23,542 bases of DNA from a candidate division FCPU426 bacterium (GTDB lineage Bacteria > Oederibacteriota > JAAXVQ01 > JAUVAV01): assembly GCA_030619365.1 (NCBI GenBank), contig JAUXBQ010000006.1:1-23542 (forward strand), given 5' to 3'. Position 1 is the stretch's first letter. Each line of letters begins with the position of its first letter. Positions 7,513 through 14,900 of the stretch are shown here, in pieces. Both the position numbers and the translations under genes were made by a program. The notes beneath the pieces were generated by a model. It searched no databases. It was given only the letters and a program-made list of their open reading frames with translations, and was not told the origin of the DNA.

Positions 7513-8427
7513 ATGTGGATCTGTCCTAGCTGCGGCCAGCCCGGCGATGACCAGGACCGCCAGTGCGAGATGTGCGGACATGTCCGCAAAAAATCCGGCA
7601 CGGCCAAGAAAGTCAAAACCGTCCAATCGGTCAAGCCCGTAAAATCGGACTTGTCAGACCAGTCGGACAGGTCGGACGCGTCAAATAAGTCCGACAGGTC
7701 CGAACGGTCCGACCCGTCCGACAACTCAACCCAGACCCAAACCCAGGCCAGCCGGACGTTTCAGTTCGAGGCGAAAACCACCCCACCGAAAAAAAAGGAA
7801 ACCGTTCCGCCTCCGCCCGAAGCGGAAGAACCTGCGCCGCCGGTTGCAACCAAACACATCCCGGATTACATACCCGAAATCACGCCCGAACCTGAACCCG
7901 TCCCCGAGGAATCCGAAAAAGCGCCGCCCCCGGAGCGCCCGTTTATCGTCATCCTGAAAAGACTGTCCCAGCAGCCCCGCCACTGGGTCATACTGGGCGC
8001 CCTGCTGATCGCTTTTATGTTCATTCCCTATGGCGTGCGGCAGGTCATCGAGCTGGGCTCGCAGCCGAATTACGAAATTAACAAAAACAAGGTCGAGTCC
8101 GAGTTGCAGGAAAAATTTGACCTCATGATCGAAGATACCCTGGCCGACAAACTGGAATGGGCCAGGCTGGTTCTGCGCAACCGCGTCCCCACCCGGTTCC
8201 CGGAGGAACTGACCATGGAGGTGGACAAGCAAAGCGCGGAAGTGAAATACGACAACGAGGATAAATCCTCCGCCTATTATTCCTTGTTGGTCAGTTATCA
8301 TTTCGAGGATGATCATCAGAAAACGTTTCGCTGGTACCCGGTGACATTTTTCTTTGAGATTCGCTCCCAGGCCTGGACCCTGATCGGGGACCGCTGGGTG
8401 CGGGAGAGCGAGATTATTTTTGAATAA
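7513..8427 (+). CDS. Zinc-finger, Ser-Asp-repeat, single-pass membrane protein of unknown function
   Basis: The protein has 304 residues from the ATG at 7513, chosen because GAGG (7503-7506) precedes it and the zinc finger starts there. Earlier in-frame starts (TTG 7450, ATG 7459) would only add repeat-derived residues. Residues 2-21 form W-x-C-x2-C-x10-C-x2-C (C4, C7, C18, C21), the spacing of RanBP2-type zinc fingers. A Lys-rich stretch follows, then nine Ser-Asp-X units at 45-71, then a Pro/Glu-rich linker up to about residue 145. One hydrophobic segment lies at about 158-178. The remaining about 125 residues are mixed alpha/beta with many charged residues and a Trp/Tyr-rich end. The zinc finger would be cytoplasmic and the C-terminal domain periplasmic if topology follows the positive-inside rule. 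I recognise no family for the C-terminal domain and give no function. It has its own promoter and is followed by the pflB promoter. Confidence 0.75.
   Translation: MWICPSCGQPGDDQDRQCEMCGHVRKKSGTAKKVKTVQSVKPVKSDLSDQSDRSDASNKSDRSERSDPSDNSTQTQTQASRTFQFEAKTTPPKKKETVPPPPEAEEPAPPVATKHIPDYIPEITPEPEPVPEESEKAPPPERPFIVILKRLSQQPRHWVILGALLIAFMFIPYGVRQVIELGSQPNYEINKNKVESELQEKFDLMIEDTLADKLEWARLVLRNRVPTRFPEELTMEVDKQSAEVKYDNEDKSSAYYSLLVSYHFEDDHQKTFRWYPVTFFFEIRSQAWTLIGDRWVRESEIIFE
7644..7724. repeat. 9-bp tandem repeat array 2, inside a coding region
   Basis: Nine 9-bp units such as GTCAGACCA, GTCGGACAG, GTCCGACAG and GTCCGACAA run in register with the reading frame and encode nine Ser-Asp-X tripeptides with two conservative changes (SNK and SER). 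Four weaker 9-bp units (GTCAAAACC, GTCCAATCG, GTCAAGCCC, GTAAAATCG) stand directly upstream at 7612-7647, partly overlapping the array. They suggest an older, decayed part of the same expansion, now read as V-K-T, V-Q-S, V-K-P, V-K-S. Confidence 0.85.
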
Positions 8428-8456
8428 ATAAATAATAATCATTCCTACTAAACAAC

Positions 8457-8485
8457 TTGACAGGAAGCAGGGGATTTGCTACATT
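8457..8485 (+). promoter_or_regulatory. Near-consensus sigma-70 promoter of the pflB-pflA unit, with extended -10
   Basis: A perfect -35 box TTGACA (8457-8462) and -10 box TACATT (8480-8485) are 17 bp apart. TGC directly before the -10 makes an extended -10 element. The start site would fall near 8492, right at the first base pairs of the ZTP aptamer, so transcript and riboswitch starts agree. Confidence 0.85.
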
Positions 8486-8493
8486 CCACGTAA

Positions 8494-8568
8494 CCGTGTG
8501 ACTGGCGAAGGTGGATTAAACCACCGGGGAGCACGGCCGCATAGCGGAGGAAAGCCGAACGCCTGGGC
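8494..8568 (+). promoter_or_regulatory. ZTP (pfl motif) riboswitch aptamer
   Basis: All conserved parts of the pfl motif are present in order. P1 forms from CCGTG (8494-8498) and CACGG (8532-8536). The conserved GACTGGCG (8500-8507) follows the 5' strand. P2 forms from GGTGG (8510-8514) and CCACC (8521-8525), followed by GGGGAGC. A small hairpin (CCGC/GCGG) stands in the linker. The hallmark 3' segment GCCGAACGCCTGGGC occupies 8554-8568. This RNA class binds ZTP/ZMP, which build up when 10-formyl-tetrahydrofolate is short, and then allows expression of formate or one-carbon genes. Here it sits before pflB, one of the gene types for which the motif was first named. Confidence 0.96.
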
Positions 8569-8606
8569 TACCGCTCACATTTGAGCGAGAGTCCGGGCTT
8601 TTTTTT
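8561..8606 (+). terminator. Intrinsic terminator forming the ZTP riboswitch expression platform
   Basis: The arm 8561-8577 pairs with 8582-8598 through a long stem with a two-base internal mismatch and a few G-U pairs, and eight T follow (8599-8606). The 5' arm contains GCCTGGGC, the same bases that build the aptamer pseudoknot. Ligand-bound aptamer and terminator therefore exclude each other: ZTP should prevent termination and turn pflB-pflA on. Confidence 0.92.
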
Positions 8607-8640
8607 AGCCAGGAATCCCGCGAAAAGGGGGAGGATGGCA

Positions 8641-10869
8641 ATGGCGAAGAAAAAGGAAGCATTTAAAAGAGGACGTTGGTTTGTGAAAATCGACGTCCAG
8701 GATTTTATCTACCGCAACTACACGCCCTACGAAGAAGGACCGGAATTCTTGAAACCGGCCAGCCCGCGCACGCGGGCGCTCTGGAAAAAGGCTGAGGCCT
8801 TAATGAAGGCCGAACAGGCCAAGGGCGGAGTCTTGGACATCGACGTCAACACTCCCGGCGGGATCACCACCCACGCACCCGGTTATATCGACAAAAAAAA
8901 TGAATTGATCCAGGGCCTGCAAACCAATAAGCCTCTGCGCCGCGCGGTGAAACCGGTGGGCGGTGTCCGCCTGGTGGAAAAAGCCTGCCAGGCACGCGGC
9001 TACCAACTGAATCCCAAGGTGGTGGAGATTTACACCAAGTACCGCAAGTCACACAACGACGCGGTATTTTCCATTTATACCGAGGAGATGAAACGCCTGC
9101 GCCGCCTCAGCATCATCTCCGGGCTGCCGGACAATTACGCCCGGGGCCGGATTATCGGCGACTACCGGCGTTTGGCCCTTTACGGCGCTGACCGGCTCAT
9201 TGAGGAGAAAAAAGCGGACCAGGCCAGGATCGGCGGCACCATGGATTTCAAGACCATCCGCCTGCGCGAGGAAGTGGCCAGCCAACTCCAGGCCCTCCGG
9301 GAAATTATCGTGCTGGGGAAGCAGTATGGATTCGATGTAAAGCGGCCCGCCCGGAACTCCCGAGAGGCCATACAGTGGACCTACCTGGCCTACTTGGCCG
9401 CGGCCAAGGAGTCAGACGGCGCGGCCATGTCCATCGGGCATCTGTCCGCTTTTTTTGATATTTACTTAACCCGTGACTTTAAATCCGGTGCCCTGACCGA
9501 ATCCGAGGCTCAGGAACTGATCGATGGTTTTACCATCAAGCTGCGGATGATCCGCCAACTGCGCGCGCCCGAGTACGACGAACTCTTCGCCGGGGACCCG
9601 ATCTGGGTTACCCTGGCGCTGGGTGGCATGGGCAGTGACGGGCGCACCAAGGTCACCAAGACCGATTTCCGTTTTCTCCAGAGTCTGCGCAACCTGGGGC
9701 CGGCGCCGGAACCCAACCTGACGGTTTTGTACTCACTCCAGCTGCCGGAAGCCTGGAAGACTTTTGTCTCGGAAATGTCCATTAAGACCAGTTCGCTGCA
9801 ATTCGAGAACGACGATATCATGCGGCCCATTGCCGGGGACGACTACGGCATTTCCTGTTGCGTCTCCCTGCTGAAAGCGGGCAGCCAGATACAGTATTTC
9901 GGAGCGCGCTGCAACCTGGGCAAGGCTCTGCTGTTGGCCTTGAACGAGGGCCGGGACGAAATTTACGGCGAAAAGGTGATCCCCAACGTGGCTCCGCTCA
10001 AGGGCAAGTACCTCAATTACGACCAGGTGCATGAGAACTTTGTGCGGGTTCTGTCCTGGTTGGCCGAGCAGTACGTCAACATCATGAACGTCATTCACTC
10101 GTCCCATGACAAATATTACTACGAAAGCGCGCAGATGGCGTTTCTGGACACCGAGGTGGACCGGCTTATGGCCTTTGGCGTGGCCGGGCTCTCGGTAGTG
10201 GTGGACTCACTATGCGCCATTCGCTACGCCAAGGTCGAGACCATACGCAACCAGAAAGGTCTGACCAAGGATTTCAAGATCACGGGCGAGTACCCGGCTT
10301 TTGGCAATGACGACGAACGGGCGGATAATCGGGCCCGCGACCTCATCATCACGTTCATCACCGAGCTGCGCAAGCATCTCATTCACCGCCGCGCCAATCC
10401 CACACTCTCCATCCTGACCATCACCAGCAACGTGTTGTACGGCAAAAAAACCGGAGCCACGCCCGACGGCCGTAAAGCCGGCGAGCCGTTCGCGCCCGGC
10501 GCCAACCCCATGTACGGCCGTGAGAAAAACGGGGCTTTAGCCAGCTTGAATTCTATTTCCAAATTGCCGTATTACGCCGCCCAGGACGGGATATCCAACA
10601 CCTTTTCCATTGTGCCCCAGGCCTTGGGGCGCGATCCGAAGATCCGTCGGGAAAACCTGGTCGGGATCCTGGACGGTTACTTCACCAAGGGCGGGCAGCA
10701 CATTAATGTGAATGTTTTGGACCGGACCCTATTGCAGGATGCCATGCGCCACCCGGAAAATTACCCCCAGCTCACCATCCGGGTTTCGGGATACGCCGTG
10801 CACTTCACCCGGCTTTCGCGCGAGCACCAGGAGGAAATTTTAAAAAGAACCTTTCATGAAATGATGTAA
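8641..10869 (+). CDS. pflB: Pyruvate formate-lyase (formate C-acetyltransferase), glycyl radical enzyme
   Basis: The enzyme converts pyruvate and CoA to acetyl-CoA and formate without oxygen, using a glycyl radical made by PflA. The protein has 742 residues, close to the usual 750-760. The ATG at 8641 is chosen because GGGGGAGG at 8627-8634 gives a 6-base spacing; the ATG at 8635 is too close, and an in-frame TTG at 8581 lies inside the riboswitch terminator. The active-site Cys pair is C406-C407 in ISCCVSLL, a feature of true pyruvate formate-lyases rather than other glycyl radical enzymes. The radical glycine is G717 in RVSGYAVHFTRL near the C-terminus. In this context its role is probably to supply formate for 10-formyl-tetrahydrofolate and purine synthesis as well as fermentation, since a ZTP riboswitch controls it. 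pflA follows after 86 bp. Confidence 0.96.
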   Translation: MAKKKEAFKRGRWFVKIDVQDFIYRNYTPYEEGPEFLKPASPRTRALWKKAEALMKAEQAKGGVLDIDVNTPGGITTHAPGYIDKKNELIQGLQTNKPLRRAVKPVGGVRLVEKACQARGYQLNPKVVEIYTKYRKSHNDAVFSIYTEEMKRLRRLSIISGLPDNYARGRIIGDYRRLALYGADRLIEEKKADQARIGGTMDFKTIRLREEVASQLQALREIIVLGKQYGFDVKRPARNSREAIQWTYLAYLAAAKESDGAAMSIGHLSAFFDIYLTRDFKSGALTESEAQELIDGFTIKLRMIRQLRAPEYDELFAGDPIWVTLALGGMGSDGRTKVTKTDFRFLQSLRNLGPAPEPNLTVLYSLQLPEAWKTFVSEMSIKTSSLQFENDDIMRPIAGDDYGISCCVSLLKAGSQIQYFGARCNLGKALLLALNEGRDEIYGEKVIPNVAPLKGKYLNYDQVHENFVRVLSWLAEQYVNIMNVIHSSHDKYYYESAQMAFLDTEVDRLMAFGVAGLSVVVDSLCAIRYAKVETIRNQKGLTKDFKITGEYPAFGNDDERADNRARDLIITFITELRKHLIHRRANPTLSILTITSNVLYGKKTGATPDGRKAGEPFAPGANPMYGREKNGALASLNSISKLPYYAAQDGISNTFSIVPQALGRDPKIRRENLVGILDGYFTKGGQHINVNVLDRTLLQDAMRHPENYPQLTIRVSGYAVHFTRLSREHQEEILKRTFHEMM

Positions 10870-10873
10870 TTTC

Positions 10874-10896
10874 GTAGGGGCGCGGTTATCGCGCCC
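10874..10896. repeat. Palindromic repeat, GTAGGGGCGCGG family, copy 1
   Basis: This 23-bp unit has GGGCGCG (10878-10884) pairing with CGCGCCC (10890-10896) across a five-base loop. Two near-identical copies lie between fusA and tuf. It starts 4 bp after the pflB stop, so it can form a hairpin at the 3' end of the pflB message. No T-run follows, so it is not an intrinsic terminator by itself. Confidence 0.8.
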
Positions 10897-10918
10897 TTAC
10901 CCTAGGACCGGACGACGG

Positions 10919-10954
10919 GTCTGACCCGTCGGACAGGTCAGACAGGTCAAAAAC
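10919..10954. repeat. 9-bp tandem repeat array 3 (GTCNGACNN), just before pflA
   Basis: Four units in a row, GTCTGACCC, GTCGGACAG, GTCAGACAG and GTCAAAAAC, end one base before the pflA start codon. A perfect 7-bp inverted repeat, GACGGGT (10914-10920) and ACCCGTC (10924-10930), overlaps the first units. The array occupies the place where a ribosome binding site would be expected, and none is clear. As in array 1, the final unit begins GTCAAA. Confidence 0.82.
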
Positions 10955-10955
10955 C

Positions 10956-11696
10956 ATGAGGACCATCGTAGGCCGAGTGCATTCTGTCGAAACCCTGGGC
11001 ACGCGGGACGGGCCGGGCTTGCGCTGCGTCTTTTTCCTGGCCGGCTGCAATTACCGCTGCCAGTTTTGCCAGAATTCGGACACCTGGACCCAGAGTGGTT
11101 CCTCGCGTTTGAACCTCAAGGATGCCCGCACGCGGTTGGAAAACCTGCTTCCGTATCTGCGCAAACGCGGTGGCGGGATAACAGTCTCCGGCGGTGAACC
11201 CACGCTCCAGGCCGGGTTTGTGATCGGTCTCTTCTAGCTGGCGCACCGCCTGTATCTCAATACCGCCCTGGACACCAACGGCAGTTGCTCGCCAAGCCAG
11301 GCCCGGCGCATTCTGGCGGAAACGGACATCGTGCTCCTGGACATCAAGGCCAGCGGGGAAAAAAACCATTGGAAACTTACGGGCCAGCCCCTGGCCCCGG
11401 TCCTGGCCTTTGGCCGGCTGGCAGCCCGGATCCCGGGCCGGCTATTGGTGCGGCGCGTGTTGCTGCCCGGGTTGAATGACTCCCGGGAGGAGATGGACCA
11501 ACTGGCGGATTATCTCCTCGACCTGGACCATGTTCCGGAGATTGAACTCATCGCCTACCACACCTTGGGCGTGCATAAGTGGAAGGAACTGGGCATGCGC
11601 TACCCCTTGCGACAGCTGCGCCCGCCCAGTCCGGCCCAGTGGCGCCGGGTCGCGGACCGGCTGCGCCGGCGCGGTCTGAAGGTTTTTCCGGGGTGA
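10956..11696 (+). CDS. pflA: Pyruvate formate-lyase activating enzyme (radical SAM), interrupted by an in-frame TAG
   Basis: PflA uses S-adenosylmethionine and a [4Fe-4S] cluster to place the glycyl radical on PflB. The frame from 10956 to the TGA at 11696 is open except for a TAG at 11235-11237 (codon 94). Counting that codon, the product would be 246 residues, the same length as E. coli PflA as I remember it. Before the stop, the cluster motif C-x3-C-x2-C is at C31, C35 and C38, and SGGEP at 78-82 is intact. After it, the frame continues as LAHRLYLNTALDTNG, VLLDIKASGEKNHWKLTG and IELIAYHTLGVHKWKELG, all normal for the family. The TAG falls in a helix position between LLQ-xx-FV and the DTNG motif where no catalytic residue is known. 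Possible causes are a nonsense mutation, an assembly error, or amber readthrough. The start has no clear ribosome binding site. Confidence 0.85.
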
Positions 11697-11781
11697 GCCG
11701 GAGGTAGGGGAGCGGGCCTGAAAATCCTTTTATTCAACATACAAAAGGAATCCCCGTACGCAAGTGCGGGGTTACCTCTTG

Positions 11782-11804
11782 CCCTCTCCCTGGCAGGGAG
11801 AGGG
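11782..11804. repeat. Palindromic repeat CCCTCTCCCT-GGC-AGGGAGAGGG
   Basis: Perfect 10-bp arms (11782-11791 and 11795-11804) flank a 3-base loop. Palindromes of this composition followed by GGGTGAGGGT are common dispersed repeats in many bacterial genomes. It sits in the 300-bp pflA-rpoB gap, which also holds CCCCG/CGGGG arms (11752-11756 and 11767-11771) and TCCTTTT/AAAAGGA arms (11725-11731 and 11743-11749). Confidence 0.75.
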
Positions 11805-11828
11805 ATAAGGGTGAGGGTTACATGAAAA

Positions 11829-11848
11829 CTCCGCACATCAGTGCGGAG
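11829..11848 (+). terminator. Perfect hairpin before the rpoB promoter, possible end of the pflB-pflA transcript
   Basis: CTCCGCAC (11829-11836) and GTGCGGAG (11841-11848) form a perfect 8-bp stem with loop ATCA. The following sequence, ATATTTATTAGG, is AT-rich but has no clean T-run, so intrinsic termination is only possible, not certain. It is placed as expected between the pfl unit and the rpoB promoter. Confidence 0.4.
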
Positions 11849-11882
11849 ATATTTATTAGGCAAAAAAAATATTAATTTTTCC

Positions 11883-11912
11883 TTGACATTGTTGCCGGAA
11901 ATATACTATTCT
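11883..11912 (+). promoter_or_regulatory. Promoter of rpoB-rpoC
   Basis: A perfect -35 box TTGACA (11883-11888) lies in an AT-rich block 109 bp before the rpoB start. The best -10 at allowed spacing is TATTCT (11907-11912, 18 bp). TATACT at 11902-11907 looks better but is only 13 bp away. The -35 is clear; the exact -10 is uncertain. Its presence fits with rpoB not being preceded by rplJ-rplL here. Confidence 0.6.
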
Positions 11913-11996
11913 TCTTATTCTATATTTTTCCTTTTCACACAACCTTTAATAATGTAAAGGTTTCCCCGATCTGTCCAGGGGCCAGAAGGAGACTGC

Positions 11997-14900
11997 ATGC
12001 CCAAAGCTTTACTCAATCCCAGAAATCGCACGTTTTTCAGCAAGATTTCCGAAATTATGGATGTCCCCAATCTTATGGAGATTCAGAAAAAGTCTTACAA
12101 TGATTTTCTCCAAAAGGACATCCGGCCCGAAGACCGCAAGAACCAAGGGCTGCAAGCAGTGCTGCAGAGCGTTTTTCCCATCTATGACTTCAATAACAAC
12201 TCCAGCCTGGAATTCGCCGGCTTTACCTTCGGCGATCCGAAATACACCGAGGAAGAGTGCCGCGAACGGGACATGACCTATTCCGCGGCACTCAAGGTCA
12301 CCCTCCGCCTGGTGGTCCGGGAGGAAGACCCGGAAACCAAGGTCAAGCGTATCAAGGACATCAAGGAGCAGGAGGTTTTCTTCTGCGAACTCCCGCTCAT
12401 GACGACCAAGGGCACGTTTATCATCAACGGGGCCGAGCGCGTTATCGTCTCGCAGCTGCATCGTTCGCCCGGCGTCTCCTATGACGAGGACGAGACCAAG
12501 AGCGCCAGCGCGGGCAAGCGGTTCATGGTGGCCCGGATCATTCCGTACTGGGGGTCCTGGCTGGAACTGGAATTCGATAACAACGACCTGCTGTACTCCC
12601 GCATCGATCGCAAGCGGAAAATCCTGGTGACCACGATCCTGCGGGCCATTGGTTTTACCACGAACCAGAAAATCCTCTCGCTCTTTTACGAAACCGAGAC
12701 CGTCCCGGTCAAGGAGCAGGCCATGGGCCGGATCGTCATGGAGAGCATCGTCGACGAGTCCACCGGCGAAATCATCGTCGAATGCAATACCCTGCTGACG
12801 CCGGAACTGGTGAAAACGCTGGAAGAGGCCAAGATCAAGAAAGTGCCGGTCGCGGTGACCGGCGTGGACGAAGCGTTCTCACTGCACAAGACCCTGGCCA
12901 AGGACAATACCCACTCCAAGAACGAGGCCCTCATCGAAATTTACCGAAAAATGCGCCCGGGCGACCCGCCCACCGTGGAAAGCGCCTCGGCCCTGCTGGA
13001 CAGCCTGTTTTTCAATCCCAAGCGGTACAACCTGTCACGCGTTGGGCGCTACAAGCTGAATAAGCGCCTGGGCCTGCATATCCCCCTGGACCATTGCACC
13101 TTGAAAAAAGAGGACCTGGTGGAGATCATCCGGAAACTGATCACCATGAACAACCAGGAGGGCTCCAAGGACGACATCGATCATTTGGGCAACCGGCGCG
13201 TGCGGTCCTCGGGCGAGTTGCTGGAAAACCAGTTCCGGATCGGCCTGGCCCGTATCGAGCGCGCGGTCAAGGAACGGATGTCGATCCTGGAGATCGACAC
13301 CTGCATGCCCAGTAATCTGATCAACGCCAAGCCCGTGGCCGCCGGGGTAAAAGAATTTTTCGGGTCCTCCCAGTTATCGCAGTTCATGGACCAGACCAAC
13401 CCGCTGGCCGAACTCACGCACAAGCGCCGCCTCTCGGCCCTGGGCCCGGGCGGGCTCAACCGGGAACGCGCCGGTTTCGAGGTGCGCGATGTGCACCACA
13501 CCCATTACGGTCGCATCTGCCCGATCGAGACGCCGGAAGGCCCGAATATCGGACTGATTTCCTCGCTGGCCACCTTCGCGCGCGTCAACGAGTTCGGGTT
13601 CGTCGAGACCCCCTACCGCAAAGTCGTGAACGGCAATGTCACCGACGAGATCCACTACCTGGTGGCGGACACGGAGGATGAATACGTCATTGCCCAGGCC
13701 AATGCGCCGGTGGATGAAAAGGGCAACCTGATCGGCCCGCTGATTTCCGTCCGCTTCAAGAGCGATTACCCCCTGGTAAACCCCAAGGACGTGCACTACA
13801 TGGACGTCTCGCCCAAGCAGCTGGTTTCCGTGGCCACGGCCCTGATACCCTTTTTGGAGCACGATGACGCCAACCGCGCGCTCATGGGATCCAACATGCA
13901 GCGCCAGGCCGTACCCCTGCTGGTTACCGAGGCGCCGCTGGTCGGCACCGGCATGGAAGCCAAGGCCGCGTACGATTCCGGCGTCATGGTCACGGCCCGG
14001 CACGAGGGAACCGTGGAGCGCGTTTCCTCCGACAAAATCATCCTGTCCTGGGAAGACCGCAAGACCGGCAACATTCACGTGGATACCCATAACCTCCTAA
14101 AATACCAGCGCTCCAACCAGGACACCTGCGTGAACCAGAAAACCCTGGTCAAGCCCGGCCAGCACGTGCGCCGCGGGCAGGTGCTCGCCGACGGTCCGGC
14201 CACAAACGGCGGGGAACTCGCGCTGGGACAGAACGTGCTGGTGGCTTTCATGCCCTGGCAGGGCTATAACTTTGAGGACGCCATCATCGTTTCCGAGCGC
14301 CTTCTGAAGAAAGACCGCTTTACTTCGATCCACGTGGAGGAATTTGAACTGGAAGCCCGGGACACCAAGCTGGGCAAGGAAGAGATTACTCGCGACATTC
14401 CCAACGTCGGGGAAGAGGCGCTCAAGGATCTGGATGACAACGGCATCATCCGCATCGGCGCGGAAGTGGGCCCCGGCGACATTATGGTCGGCAAGGTCAC
14501 ACCCAAGGGCGAGACCGAACTGTCGCCCGAGGAAAAGCTGTTGCGGGCCATTTTCGGCGAGAAGTCCGGTGATGTCCGGGACGCCTCCCTGAAGGTCCCG
14601 CCCGGCGTAGAGGGCAAGGTCATCGAGGTCAAGGTATTCTCCCGGCGGGAGCGCGACGACAAGATGCGCTCCCGCGATATCGATCAGATCAAGAAGATCG
14701 AAAAAGAACGCATGCGGCGCGTGGCCCGCGTGGAAAAGCGCCTGGAGGAGGATATCGCGGAACAGGAGAAACGTCTGGCCGAAGTGAAGAAATCCGGCAA
14801 GGGCGACCTGGCCGCGGCCAAGGCCGAGACGGCCGCCCGGATCAAGAAGCTCAAGCAGATCGCCGAGGAAATCAAGCCCGAGATCAACGCCGAACACGAA

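Noticed and set aside
7443..7724. Possible CRISPR array
   Set aside because: The units are 9 bp and directly joined, with no spacers of constant length and no cas genes nearby.
8581..8640. TTG 8581 as start of pflB
   Set aside because: It lies in the riboswitch terminator hairpin and has no binding site; ATG 8641 has GGGGGAGG at good spacing and matches the family start.
13360..13440. Possible rifampicin resistance change in rpoB
   Set aside because: The key positions (D465, H475, R478, S480) all carry the sensitive-type residues.
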